A stretch of 64,000 bases of DNA from Lingula anatina (GCF_001039355.2 NW_019775955.1:75010-139009); one strand, 5' to 3'; shown: positions 36,594 through 48,175, numbered from the stretch's first letter. Program-made: numbers and translations. The notes: generated from the sequence alone by a model not told the origin.

Positions 36594-37552
36594 CTGGGAT
36601 AAGAAACAGAATGAGGTCTATTATCGATTTGATCAACTTGATTTGATATCGTTGAATAGGTAGAATCTTGCTGATATGGATGTGTTGCTGTGCTTCTTGC
36701 ACAGGGGGCATATCATACCTATGTAACCCTCTTTTCTTCATACATTAACCAGTCTCTTCCAGCTGTCCTTAGCTCGATATTTAATAGTGCTCTTTATATG
36801 TATCCTTCCAGGTGTCCATCATCAACTAGATAGTTCAATAAAGTTGAAGATATACATATTTATCTAGTCCTGGAAGACCCTTTCCCTTTTCTTTTCATAC
36901 AAGCTTTTGGTATGTCCTGAGGCTGTCTCCTTTTTCTCTTTTTTTTTCTGGGGATCAAACACACGTGCCATTTTAAGAAGCCAGACATAGTGCGAGCACA
37001 TGCTTCTTGTCCTTACATAAAATATTATGGAAACAGATGATGCATAAACAAATGATAATAAAATACAACAACATAGTGAATCACAGTGATATAATATTAT
37101 GTCTTTATATGCAGAGTTGTGCCATGCAACATAAATGTAAAATAGGACTTTCTAAACCCATTTGGGCCAGTTGTAGCCTCTTGCACTTCTTGATATAAGA
37201 ACAGCCTTCTCATTTTAACTGAATGTTTATTGATCCAATCATAAACCAAAAACCAAATACCGTCAACTGTAAAATAAAATTAAATTAAATTAAAACGTTA
37301 AAATAATGTCACGTGTGTCTGCTTTCTTTAGTTAAGTATAAGTCATTGAACATCTCCAAACAGTAATATTCTATGACGTGTATCTGCTTTCTTATATGCC
37401 TGATCTCTTAAACATCTCGGAATACGACTATCTTATTTTTTCCATTCTCATATCATGTGTGGAAAACTGCGTTCTATCCCATAATATCAATGTAAAAGCT
37501 AACATTGCGCAATGTTCTCACGACTAAACCATCCTTACTAAAACGTACTTAC

Positions 37553-38303
37553 TCAGCAATAGCCATAGGCCATTGACCCCTAGGGGAGTTTGAATTCATA
37601 TTCATAACCAAATATCCATTCTTGACATTTTTCTGAGGTAAATTCCCTTTGGATCTGTGTTGTAGAATGGGTAAGTATTCTTTCGTCCAACGTTTCCAGA
37701 AATGATCAACAATGAAGTGAACATGACGCCAGATTTTTCTGTACGTATCAGAGAGAGAGAAATCACCCCAAGGAAGTGAAGGGTTATTTTGAAAAATCAA
37801 CAAATGATTCTGAGTGAGAGCATTGAAGTCGGTGTAATCGTCACTAACCTTAGTGATGGGTCTGCTATTTACAATGTTTTTGACTTAACATATCACTATA
37901 ATCACTGTGACAAGATCCCATTCCGTTAATGATCTGTTATCAACCAAAAGTGCCACAAGTATTTTCTGGATAGTTCTAATCATTCTTTCCCCAAACTCCC
38001 CCAAAATGAGACCAGTGAGGAGGGTTGAACACCCACTCCACACCCTTGCGCTTCATGTGGTCGATGATCTTGTTTTTGGTCAGCCGTTTGAAACTAGCAG
38101 TCAATTCATTTACTGCACCAACCAAATTTGTTCCATTATCACTGAAAACTTTCAGTGGGTATCCACATCTTGCCATAAATCAGATAAATCCATTAATAAA
38201 GGCATTACTTTTTAAACTCTCTAAGATTTCAATGTGAATAGCCCTAATTTTGAAACGTGAACACACATCCATAATGTTTTGCAGAAGCACGTCCAATTTT
38301 GAC
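37553..38303 (-). pseudogene. BEL/Pao retrotransposon integrase fragment (copy 1)
   Basis: The minus strand reads, in order, KIGRASAKHYG, RAIHIEILESL, then after an in-frame TGA CGYPLKVFSDNGTNLVGA, WVFNPPHWSHFGGVW, then SRPITKVSDD, FWKRWTKEYLPILQ and SPRGQWP. These are the integrase core and the C-terminal DUF5641-type region of BEL/Pao elements. The first catalytic Asp lies upstream and is missing; the second is in SDNG; the third (Glu before the N-SRP motif) is Lys. One extra C near 37987 shifts the frame after HFGGVW; the other copy lacks it. The fragment ends at a consensus donor (gctga|gtaagt). No LTR, RT or gag of this element is linked. Confidence 0.85.
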
Positions 38304-39099
38304 ATTAAGGTGAGACTCTACACCTAAAAATTGGAATTTTTGGACCTAGCTGAGACACCTCAAAATGTTTTCCAAATGTCAGGGTATGATGTAAAATATT
38401 AAAATTAACAATTTTAAAAGCTCATTATCATATACAAATTGGGTTTTGCAAATTAGGCTAATTATGCATATTTTTTGGGAAAATTTTAAATCATTATATC
38501 TCAAAAACCATAACACCTTTTTTAATTTTTTTTTTTTTTTGCAAAAAACAACTTAAAATAGATTTTAACAACAGAAATTCTGAGATTATAAATTAATAAT
38601 AAAATTATTTGAATTTTTAAAAAATTTTATGTCTTTTGTAGCAGTCACTGATACAGAATGACCTATAAAATTGACCCCTTACTTTCAAATAAAAATTCCT
38701 TCTGACGAAATGAAGAAAGAAGCATAACACACATAGTTTCCAAGTTTTATTCAGATATAACAAGCCAATTTTAAGATATAAGCTCATGAATTATACGATA
38801 AAGACCAAAAATGCAATTTCGAGATTTTTACATTTTAAAGTTTTTTATTTGCATCATAAATGCATAGTGACAGGGGTCTTCATCCAGGTTTTATATTTTT
38901 GCACCACTGAATAAAGAGGAAATTATTTGCAAAGCCCAAGGCATATATTTGTGATGTTTATGAAAAAAATAAATCTAAAAACTGTCTTTGGATCAGGATT
39001 GGTAATGGTTCCACATCTGAGGATGTTCAATTTATAGTCATTATATTTTATTTTATCAATTTATTTTCAAACTTTTACATTTTGTACATAGCACTTTAT
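38304..39099. other. AT-rich stretch without genes (copy 1)
   Basis: Long AT-rich sequence with an 'aaattaggctaattatgcat' near-palindrome, no open frame of note and no recognised element. It is repeated almost exactly at 42557-43358. Confidence 0.5.
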
Positions 39100-39100
39100 N
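39100..39100. other. Single-N assembly join
   Basis: Before the N the sequence is the end of block B1 (gcactttat). After it the sequence restarts at the equivalent of 34660 (aatggcagtcacc). Confidence 0.9.
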
Positions 39101-39296
39101 AATGGCAGTCACCAGTAGCCCCATCAATTTTTGTTCAATGGGCCTCTGATTTTCCAGTATGGCCCATTGGTGATATTCCAATTATTTTGTTTTTATTTTT
39201 TGTTATTTTTTGTTTTATTTTTTTTCTCCTATGCATTAAGTAGGGCTACTGCATTGTACCAGTGTACGCAGCATCAATAAGATGTTAAACGCTCAC

Positions 39297-40863
39297 CAAT
39301 CTGTATTGATCCAGTGCCGGAATTGCTGCCGTCCCCTTTAAATTTCTGATGAAACATTACCAAGTCACGCACATCGTGATAGCATTTGCTGCTGTTGCTT
39401 CCAGAAGAAAAAGGGTCTTAAGTACCCTTACCTGATTCTCCTACTGCTGGTGCTTCCTTTTCCAGAAACTTAGGGTTAAGAAGGTCACAGAGTCATGCGA
39501 AGTCCAGCTCCGTATCGCAGCTACCTGAATCACTGGGCACCACCATGTTGGTGACATCATGTTGAGAACTCGCCGCTCTCACTGTGATGGGGATATCCTG
39601 CGTGGATTCCGTTTCTGGTTCCATTTTCTCCATGTTCCCCTTTTTTCCTTCTGCTGGCTCCTTCAGGGAGCGAATTGCCTCCTGCAGTAACAAAATCTGT
39701 GCCAGTGGCAGAATCTTTGCAAAATTCTTTTGAATGAGAGTTTCAGTCAACATTTTGCAGGATTTAAGCGACGTAAAGCCCGCATCTCTAAGAAGCTCCA
39801 TTGTCTCGTCGGACAGTTTGTTCATTATCCTCCAACTTTGTAATTCCTCTGCTGCCATGATTCTCTGATAAACTGTAGACTTATCAGCAATATACGTAGA
39901 TGAGAAGTAATCAAAAAATTCTGCAAAAAAAAAAAATAAATACAGATAATATATTGCTCTGTTCATGTACTATTAATCTTACGGTGCACTCTGCATGACT
40001 TGCTGCTGCCGCTGGGCTGTTTAAAACTGCAAATGACCGTTGGACAGTTACATGTGACCGAGGCAGCTGGTTCTGATTGGAGTGGCCACTGGCCAGTTAC
40101 ACGTGACCAGCTGAATTGCTATAACAAAGAGGGTGCGGGGATAAAGGTCCCTAGACAACTCTCCTGTGCGAGTTTTAAATACCAATTAGTTTTAAATGTG
40201 CACATATTTAATGACATCTCCAAAGCAAACTGTAAAGCAACATGACTTGTTACACTTAGGACTTCTGAGTTAGCCTAGAAAATGCATTTGATACAGCAAA
40301 CTATTTTCTAATTTTACATACCTCGAATTTTGAGAAAAAATATTTGGTATGTTTAATAATTATGTCTTATGGTATGGTATGGTGTAAATGGAAGTCACCC
40401 AGCGCAGGTTCTTTTGTTGAAGTTAGGGGGAAAAACTTGTGGCACCACTTATTGATTCTACCGCTTCTATGCCAATTCATAGGTCTAAAATTAATGCACA
40501 TGGATAGTGAGCAGGAGTGACAAAAGGAGGTGGCTTAAAAGGTAAAGAAAATCCTTGATGAAGGTAAGGCAATGTGACTCCCATTTACACCATTATTCGT
40601 CTCCTAATTTTAACATCTAATGTCTGTCCCAGTGAGGCAGTTGGTAAGGGGGGGGTACAGTTGTCTTAATGTCACAAGTCAGATGCTGCATAATTACCTG
40701 CAGCAGCAGGCTGCCCAGTAGCTGAATCAGCTGTCAGGGCTTGGAGCTCCTGACGGATGTTGGCCATAACATGCTGGGTGATACGATCAGCCATAACTTC
40801 CTCACATGCTGTGTCAACTGCCTCCTCAGAAGCAGGTGCTAATGCTGCTGCTGCTTGTTTTTT
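39297..40863 (-). pseudogene. Unidentified gag-like gene, two exons with in-frame stops (copy 2)
   Basis: Second copy of 35022-36593, with exon blocks 40698-40863 and 39297-39920. The ATG frame (MAAEELQSWRIMNKL, stop TGA at 39493-39495) differs by single residues. The same TGA and TAA interrupt the frame at the same codons. Upstream of the ATG the frame is open through YFSSTYIADKSTVY, so the true start may lie in the previous exon. Confidence 0.5.
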
Positions 40864-41808
40864 CTGGGATAAGAAACAGAATGAGGTCTATTATCGTTTT
40901 GATATCGTTGAATAGGTAGAATCTTGCTGATATGGATGTGTTGCTGTGCTTCTTGCACAGGGGGCATATCATACCTATGTAACCCTCTTTTCTTCATACA
41001 TTAACCAGTCTTTTCCAGCTGTCCTTAGCTCGATATTTAATAGTGCTCTTTATATGTATCCTTCCAGGTGTCCATCATCAACTAGATAGTTCAATAAAGT
41101 TGAAGATATACATATTTATCTAGTCCTGGAAGACCCTTTCCCTTTTCTTTTCATACAAGCTTTTGGTATGTCCTGAGGCTGTCTCCTTTTTCTCTTTTTT
41201 TTTCTGGGGATCAAACACACGTGCCATTTTAAGAAGCCAGACATGGTGCGAGCACATGCTTCTTGTCCTTACATAAAATATTATGGAAACAGATGATGCA
41301 TAAACAAATGATAATAAAATACAACAACATAGTGAATCACAGTGATATAATATTATGTCTTTATATGCAGAGTTGTGCCATGCAACATAAATGTAAAATA
41401 GGACTTTCTAAACCCATTTGGGCTAGTTGTAGCCTCTTGCACTCCTTGATATAAGAACAGCTTTCTCGTTTTAACTGAATGTTTATTGATCCAATCGTAA
41501 ACCAAAAACCAAATACCATCAACTGTAAAATAAAATAGAATTAAATTAAAACATTAAAATAATGTCATGTGTGTCTGCTTTCTTTAGTTAAGTATAAGTC
41601 ATTGAACATCTCCAAACAGTAATAATCTATAACGTGTATCTGCTTTCTTATATGCCTGATCTCTTAAACATCTCGGAATACGACTATCTTATTTTTTCCA
41701 TTCTCATATCACGTGTGGAAAACTGCGTTCTATCCCATAATATCAATGTAAAAACTAACATTGTGCAATGTACTCCCGACTAAACCATCCTTACTAAAAC
41801 GTACTTAC

Positions 41809-42556
41809 TCAGCAATAGCCATAGGCCATTGACCCCTAGGGGAGTTTGAATTCATATTCATAACCAAATATCCATTCTGGACATTTTTCTGAGGTAAATT
41901 CCATTTGGATCTGTGTTGTAGAATGGGTAAGTATTCTTTCGTCCAACGTTTCCAGAAATGATCAACAATGAAGTGAACATGACGCCAGATTTTTCTGTAC
42001 GTATCAGAGAGAGAGAAATCACCCCAAGGCAGTGAAGGGTTATTTTGAAAAATCAACAAATGATTCTGAGTGAGAGCATTGAAGTCAGTGTAATCATCAC
42101 TAACCTTAGTGATGGGTCTGCTATTTACAATGTTTTTGACTTAACATATCACTATAATCACTGTGACAAGATCCCCTTCCGTTAATGATCTGTTATCAAC
42201 CAAAAGTGCCACAAGTATTTTCTGGATAGTTCTAATCATTCTTTCCCAAACTCCCCCAAAATGAGACGAGTGAGGAGGGTTGAACACCCACTCCACACCC
42301 TTGCACTTCATGTGGTCGATGATCTTGTTTTTGGTCAGCCGTTTGAAACTAGCAGTCAATTCATTTACTGCACCAACCAAATTTGTTCCATTATCACTGA
42401 AAACTTTCAGTGGGTATCCACATCTTGCCATAAATCAGATAAATCCATTAATAAAGGCATTACTTTCTAAACTCTCTAAGATTTCAATGTGAATAGCCCT
42501 AATTTTGAAACGTGAACACATCCATAATGTTTTGCAGAGGCACGTCCAATTTTGAC
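41809..42556 (-). pseudogene. BEL/Pao retrotransposon integrase fragment (copy 2)
   Basis: Allelic to 37553-38303. Here the frame stays open from CGYPLKVFSDNGTNLVGA through HFGGVWERMIRTIQK and NRSLTEGDLV before the next break, so copy 1's extra C is a later or sequencing change. The TGA ahead of the CGYP segment and the Lys in place of the catalytic Glu are shared, so the element was already dead before the copies diverged. It ends at the same donor-like gtaagt. Confidence 0.85.
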
Positions 42557-43365
42557 ATTAAGGTGAGACTCTACACCTAAAAATTGGAATTTTTGGACCT
42601 AGCTGAGACACCTCAAAATGTTTTCCAAATGTCAGGGTATGATGAAAAATATTAAAATTAACAATTTTAAAAGCTCATTATCATATAAAAATTAGGTTAT
42701 GCAAATTAGGCTAATTATGCATATTTTTGGGGAAAATTTTAAATCATTATATCTCAAAAACCATAACACCTTTTTAAATTTTTTTTTTGTTTTTTTTTTT
42801 TGCAAAAAACAACTTAAAATAGATTTTAACAGCAGGAATTCTGAGATTATAAATTAATAATAAAATTATTTGAATTTTTAAAAAATTTTATGTCTTTTGT
42901 AGCGGTCACTGATACAGAATGACCTATAAAATTGACCCCTTACTTTCAAATAAAAATTCCTTCTGACGAAATGAAGAAAGAAGCATAACACACATAGTTT
43001 CCAAGTTTTATTCAGATATAACTAGCCAATTCTAAGATATAAGCTCATGAATTTTACGATAAAGACCAAAAATGCAATTTCGAGATTTTTACATTTTAAA
43101 GTTTTATTTGCATAATAAATGCATAGTGACAGGGGTCTTCATCCAGGTTTTATATTTTTGCACCACTGAATAAAGAGGAAATTATTTGCAAAGCCCAAGG
43201 CATATATTTGTGATGTTTATGAAAAAAATAAATCTAAAAACTGTCTTTGGATCAGGATTGGTAATGGTTCCACATCTGAGGATGTTCAATTTATAGTCAT
43301 TATATTTTATTTTATCAATTTATTTTCAAACTTTTACATTTTGTACATAGCACTTTATTATTCAT

Positions 43366-44007
43366 TTAAAATGCCCCTGCTGCATATGTTGGTCCTTCTT
43401 GGGCCTCCTGCGCAGCTAAACTTCTTTTCTTCTGCTTGTTTTTGACTTTCCTCTCCTGGCATGCCCAGTAGTCAGCTTGCAGGTCGCTCTTTTTCATTGG
43501 CAGCTCATTTGCCCTAGCCAGAGAGGCCATGCAGATTTCTGTTGGTTCTACAGCCATGTTTAGCATGACTTGAGCAAGATGCATGTTATCTCTATTGAAC
43601 TAACCAACAGCTAGGGCAACTGCAGATTCCACTCTGTTCTTCCCAGCAAACAGGGTTTTGGGGCAATGAATCCAGATTAGATTATTTAGCGATTCATTGG
43701 CATTGCTGATTTTCCCATGGGTCATTTTTTTGAACAAATTTTCATCAGTCATTCTTTTATAAATAGGCACAAGGACTGATTTATAGGACAAGTAGGTAGA
43801 ATTTTTTCTTTCTTGTGGTGGGGGTTCTTCCCCTTTAGCTATAGCTCTGTTGTAAAAACACCACGAGTCCTCACCCATGGGGCACCTGCTGTGATGTGGA
43901 CCATCATCAGTGGACATAGAGTGAAACAAAGTGGCCCATATGGCATCCTTCATGGCATGGAGATCATGCAGATTACTCAAAATAGCTCCCCTACAGTAAT
44001 TTTGTAG
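43366..44007 (-). pseudogene. Mutator-like (MULE) transposase C-terminal fragment
   Basis: The minus strand opens directly after an acceptor (cacttgcag) with LQNYCRGAILSNLHDL and continues MKDAIWATLFHSMSTDD, HSRCPMGEDSWCFYNRA, YLSYKSVLVPIYKRM, NANESLNNLIWIHCPK and VESAVALAVG. An in-frame TAG follows, then FNRDNMHLAQVMLN up to the stop at 43366. The Cys/His spacing, the NES-NN-W-CPK string and the V-A-ALAV string are shared with a widespread animal group of Mutator-like transposases annotated in many invertebrates. The N-terminal catalytic part is not found upstream, where a different element begins. One stop and the missing core make it a relic. Confidence 0.75.
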
Positions 44008-44132
44008 CTGCAAGTGTTTGATTGAGAAGTATTGGCAGTATTGCTAACACGAATCAAAATTACTACGAGTACAAGCAGTATTCTGTTCATTTTGCATTCT
44101 ATTTTTTCTATTTTATTTTAATATTCTTTATC

Positions 44133-44540
44133 TCAGTGGCGATATGCCCCAGGGGTATTTGCTGGGGGATAGTGGTTATGCTCTATCTCCTTATTTATTG
44201 ACACATCCTCTGGTCTCTGCATCTGCATCACCGCTTCCACTTTCTTTGGGTTGGGCTTCAAGCCTTCATTGGTGATCAGATGTCCTAGGAAGGTGACTGA
44301 CTTCTGGCATAGTTTCATTTTGTTGGCATTTAGACGTATGCCCAATTCTTGACATCGTTTCAGCAGATTTCCGAGTTTCTCGTCATGGTCTCTTAGAGCT
44401 TCCTGGTCTGTTTCTCCTGTTCCATAGACCATTAGGTCATCTGCGATCACACCATCGCAGATCACACCATCTAAACCGTGGATGCATTCATCAAGCTTCC
44501 ATGTATGAAATACTGTCTGTAAGGCTGTATAAAATGCCAT
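44133..44540 (-). pseudogene. Ty3/gypsy reverse transcriptase fragment, active-site half
   Basis: The stretch contains KLDECIHGLDGVICDGV followed by IADDLMVYGTGETDQEAL, then HDEKLGNLLKRCQELGIRL, KSVTFLGHLITNEGL and PKKVEAV. This is the second half of a gypsy RT: the catalytic pair is the ADD, followed by the FLGH motif. Just before the ADD, 15 bases are duplicated in tandem (gatggtgtgatc twice), adding five residues (see findings). The N-terminal half of a similar RT lies about 3 kb away at 47295-47480 on the same strand. RNase H and integrase are not found. Confidence 0.85.
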
Positions 44541-44589
44541 CCATCAAATCTCATGAACCTCTTTCATTGTGTATTGAGGGGACTATTAT

Positions 44590-44850
44590 TTCTTGAATTT
44601 TTTTGAGCTCTAATGTTCTTGTAGTGGATTTGCTAAAATAACGAAACAGTTCCTGTAATGTATCTTGAAATACATCCTTTAAATTAGAACACCTTCAGCT
44701 GCCTTGGCTGAGCACAAGTTAAGTCTATGTGTCATACAATGAAATGATATGCATTGTGGACTTGTGTCCTAAAATTTTGTAGCCACACCACTCTGTGACC
44801 CAGTCTTGATTGAGGCGCCATCACTGAACAGTGAACAGTGGCCCATTTGC
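44590..44850 (-). pseudogene. hAT-type (ZNF862-like) transposase core fragment
   Basis: The minus-strand reading gives FSDGASIKTGSQSGVATKF, then after a stop CISFHCMTHRLNLCSAKAA, then in another frame TLQELFRYFSKSTTR and LELKKIQEII. The DGAS-TG-GV, HC-AHRLNL and YFS-S--R-L-L blocks in this order are the central part of hAT-like transposases of the ZNF862/ZMYM-associated type. At least one stop and one frameshift are present. Other pieces of this family lie at 47965-48485. Confidence 0.7.
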
Positions 44851-44929
44851 AAGATTTTGTTATGTAGTAATTTGTTACAGATATTAGTATAATCATGGTT
44901 TACCTATTATTATTATTATTGTTTATTTA

Positions 44930-45079
44930 TCTTTTTACGTTACATTATATTTTATGTAATGTTTAATAAACATTGTGTTATATTCTGATTCTTAGTATTT
45001 GGACTAAATATTTAATCGGGCAATGGGCCACTGTTCAAAACAGTACATGTAATTACAGTCATGTAACTTTCAAGTCACT
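44930..45079. other. Short AT-rich spacer
   Basis: AT-rich spacer between the hAT and Merlin relics, with no coding signal. Confidence 0.3.
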
Positions 45080-45865
45080 GTGGATATTCTTATGTGCTCC
45101 AGGATGTTTTGAAATGGATTATCTCCCAAAGAAAGGCCCCACATGAACTCAGTCATATTACTTTCCAGCTGGGATCTGGCTGTCCCACTCTTCTTTTTGT
45201 TTTGCCTCTTGGCCCTCTGCCACATGTTCTCTACAAGTGTTAGAGTGAACAAAATTGACTTGGTGATTCACTGTCAAGTGTTGATATCCCAGATTGTCTA
45301 TAGTGTTATAGGCTGCCCACAGGTCTGACACCACTGTTTTACCTGGAAGAACGAACTGTTGCAACATTGGTAACAGGGTGGCAGCACTGTTATGTTTTTG
45401 ACGAACAAAGTGGGATTTGTCAATCTGAACTGTTCTCCCAGGGCCTTCTATTCTCCTTTAATTGGTGACAAAATATTGAGCACATATATCTCAAAGAAAG
45501 TTCCTCCAGTCTGTGAATGTATGACTAGACCAGGACAGCTCATGTTGCACCCTTCTGAATGTACACTCTTCATGTGCCCAAAAGTATATAAAGTTCACAA
45601 TGTTGCTTATTGATAGCTTGCTGCCTTGAGAAAAAGTGCCCTCGCGAATTGAAAGTTCTCTGCGACAAGGTCTGGGGCATGTCTAGCGGCAGTTGTCTGA
45701 TGTGTTACCTCCATCAGACAGAACCATTTGGTTTCCACATGTGGGACAGATCTTGTTATTAGCAAGAAGGCCATGGTGCTGGCACCAAGCTATTGTAGCT
45801 TGGGTAGTGGTTGTTGCTGCTGACAACTCTCTGAATGTTAGAAGACTTGCATCTAGATAATTCAT
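45080..45865 (-). pseudogene. Merlin (IS1016/ISXO2-like) transposase relic
   Basis: In order on the minus strand: TTQATIAWCQHHGLLANNK, then CPTCGNQMVLSD (zinc-ribbon Cys pair); a degraded middle; LLPMLQQFVLPGKTVVSDLW with AAYNTIDNLGYQHLTVNH; then VENMWQRAKRQNKK and EFMWGLSLGDNPFQNILEHI. These blocks and their order are those of Merlin DDE transposases: a zinc ribbon, the SD-W-AY second aspartate, and E in VE-MW as the third catalytic residue. Frameshifts in the middle and a stop after the zinc ribbon make it inactive. The first catalytic aspartate could not be placed. Confidence 0.8.
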
Positions 45866-46497
45866 CTTGGTGACTGATAGAAGTTATGAAATTGGGCCAT
45901 ATTTATAGTGAAATTCTGAGAACAGGATGTCCTTCTGATTCTCATAGTGAAACAAAATTAAAGTTGTAACTTTTTGGAATTGAGAAAATCTTGATGTCTT
46001 TGAAAGATTACCATATACATGTATTAGTTTGATCACGTGAACTTATGTTGAATATAGAAAAAGAAGTTTATGACAAATGGACAATCTATTGCATAGTGTA
46101 ATTAAGACAAGATGATTTACTTGCAGGATTTTGGGGCCATTTAGTGGGAATCCCGCAATCGAGAGCTCTGGCAGCCTCTCTGGAAAAGTGCTTGGTATAT
46201 GCTAATGGCAAGACGTGATAAAATGCTCAATTATAAAAATTATGTATTTTCATAACAGCCACAAATCATTTTGTCAATTTCTCATCCTTCTATAATAAAA
46301 AACTACTAATTAATACAACTTTGTTCTTATATCCATTGTTGGTACTTCGTGTTTGTTAAGGAATTATATTTTACATTCTCCTTTAATTACCAAAATAAGT
46401 CATCCCCATTATAACTTGATATAGAGATTGAAACAGTTGTGATTGCGATAGTAGTGTAAAGGTAAAATGTAAACATTAAAACGAAAGTTGCACTTAC

Positions 46498-46990
46498 CTA
46501 AGTGTGGAATCACACACAGCCTGTATGTTTAGTGCATGATAACCTTTGCAGCAAACCTACAGATTCTCCTCTCTGTGTGGTGCAACTATTGGAACTAATG
46601 TAACGTCTATAGCCCCAGTCACATTTGGGAAGCTATCAATGAGGTGAAAACCACCCTTCAAGGCTCTAACCTGGGCTGGGGTTCACAGAAATCTGATGGT
46701 AAGCGCAGGGTCGCTGCTCTCCAAGATGGCTCCCACCACTTAGTGGACTGAGCAAGAAACAGAGGCAGTGGAGATCCTAAGGCTACCTCCAATCACAGCC
46801 TGAAAACTCCCTGTTGCAACCACGCCAAGACAGGCAAGGACTTGTGTTGGGGGGCAGGGCTTGGGATCTTGCTGTTCTATGCTGCAGCTGGCCTTCTATC
46901 TTCTCCATCAGCAGTCTGATGCCCTTCTTGGATAGCCTGTACCTCCTCAGCACACCCCTCTCTGTTAGCTCTTCCCAAACGTCTCATTGA
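46498..46990 (-). pseudogene. PIF/Harbinger transposase relic
   Basis: The minus strand reads YRLSKKGIRLLMEKIEGQL, LQHRTARSQALPPNT, then in another frame VATGSFQAVIGGSLRISTAS, then FPNVTGAIDVTLVPIVAP, and after a stop KGYHALNIQAVCDSTLR, ending at an ideal donor (ttag|gtaagt). The RY-LS--GI, ATGSFQ-VIG and FPN--GAID-T-VPI blocks, followed by KG-H-LN-QA-CD, are the hallmark of Harbinger (HARBI1-like) DDE nucleases; the D in GAID and the D in CDS are the first two catalytic residues. The C-terminal third is absent. Frame changes and stops show decay. Confidence 0.8.
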
Positions 46991-47104
46991 GGCATGTAAA
47001 TTCACCTTCTTTCATTACAAACAAAAAGATGAGCGGCAGCCATTGCACTACATGATGAAATGTTATTACATTTATTTGATGGAAAGATAAGACCTAGATT
47101 GATA

Positions 47105-47290
47105 TTACCTTTGAAAAGTATCATTGATAGCACTTTTACGGCCTTCTGCAGTAACCACCTGGAAAACAGTAAAATGTTTCTTTCTGGCACCAGTTGAGAT
47201 TATCTTCACATCTTTCTCACAGTATCTTTGCAGGGAGAAGAGCATGGGTACCTCGTCCATGTTTATTACCATGCTGGACACCTCTCGTAG
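47105..47290 (-). pseudogene. pogo/Tigger-type DDE transposase fragment
   Basis: The minus strand holds VINMDEVPMLF, then KIISTGARKKHFTVFQVVTA and EGRK, after which one frame change leads to VLSMILFKG and a donor-like gtaata. N-MDE-P--F followed by K----TG--K--FTV-----A-G-K---M-IFKG is the first catalytic aspartate region of pogo-like (CENP-B related) transposases. Only about 60 residues survive. It directly abuts the gypsy RT fragment on its 5' side. Confidence 0.7.
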
Positions 47291-47294
47291 GTAC

Positions 47295-47480
47295 CTATGG
47301 TAGTGGGTATGCGAACTTCCTTGTCTTGGCACTGAGTGCCCTGTTATCAACACAGAGTCTTAGTCTAACATCTTTCTTTCTAACTGAAACCACAGGCGAT
47401 GCATATGGACTGCTTGATTTTCTGATTACATCATTACCAGTGATCGATCCAGAAACTTTAAATGGTGACGGTTGACCCAT
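47295..47480 (-). pseudogene. Ty3/gypsy reverse transcriptase fragment, N-terminal half
   Basis: [20 protein letters not shown], then [15 protein letters not shown] and AYPLP: the start of a gypsy RT palm/finger domain. The reading breaks off exactly at AYPLP, where the pogo fragment begins. The active-site half of a gypsy RT occurs downstream on the same strand at 44133-44540, so the element may have been split by later insertions. Confidence 0.85.
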
Positions 47481-47960
47481 GTGCTCTTTTTCACATGGGC
47501 CATTTTGAGGGGTTATGGGTCACTAAGGTGTTGAAATTAGGAATTCAGATTTTCAATTTCAGACCAAAAGTTGTGTACGATAAAAACTTGAAAATTTTTT
47601 TAGCTTAAAAATTAATTAATATTTTAAATTGTGTAAATCTGACAAAATTTTCAAAATTTGATTGTTTCATAGTTTTCAATCAGCTGATGCATTACCTTTA
47701 TGTTTGAGCTGGAAAATGTGGCCATATTAAGTGATGAACTGTTCAGTTTTGCAAAATACAGAAATGTAAATATCAGCATTTATTGCTTGAAAAAGATCTT
47801 TCTGTATTTTCAACTTTTAAAATTTGCAAAACATTTACAAGAGATTAGTATTTACTGAAAGCAATATTTTCTTTGCAAAGCCATGCATAGCAGTCATGAC
47901 TACTTCCATTTTAGTTATCTGGGCTTTAAATGCCTCCTCTAAACCAGTTACTCCCTGATC
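47481..47960. other. Non-coding stretch between TE fragments
   Basis: AT-rich, no recognised coding sequence on either strand. Confidence 0.3.
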
Positions 47961-47964
47961 CTTT

Positions 47965-48175
47965 ACAAGTAACATCTGATGGTCTGCATTGTCCAAGTGC
48001 ACCTTGTCAGAGTGCTCATTCTGAAGTTAATGGTACCAGTGCTCATAGCATTATTTTTGCCAGCCTTACGACAGAGAATGCAAAACATAACATTGTTCTT
48101 TGAATCATACTCTAGCCATGAAGAGTGTAATTTCAGCCTACTTGGCTGGAATTTTCTGTGAGTTTCACATGTACT
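47965..48175 (-). pseudogene. hAT-associated TTF-type zinc finger fragment
   Basis: The minus strand has a continuous reading RKFQPSRLKLHSSWLEYDSK, then NVMFCILCRKAGKNNAMSTG and TINFRMSTLTR. The W-LEYD, M-C-LCR and TGT-NFR--TL pattern matches the N-terminal TTF-like zinc finger of hAT-derived proteins such as ZNF862. The frame is lost soon after. The transposase core of a similar element lies at 44590-44850. Confidence 0.65.

Larger units (their letters stand above)
34660..39099. repeat. Block B1: first copy of the BEL/gag-like region (probable haplotype 1)
   Basis: Repeated at 39101-43358 with small differences. B1 has an extra piece of about 170 bases (34739-34908, including a C-run at 34756-34775) and a longer G-run (36370-36383). 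B1 ends at the single N, while the second copy continues into new sequence. Confidence 0.85.
39101..43358. repeat. Block B2: second copy of the BEL/gag-like region (probable haplotype 2)
   Basis: Matches 34660-39099 except for scattered substitutions and indels. It continues past gcactttat into the Mutator-like fragment, so it is the copy linked to the downstream scaffold. Confidence 0.85.

Noticed and set aside
37907-38237. Plus-strand open frames opposite the BEL integrase
   Set aside because: They are shadows of the minus-strand integrase.
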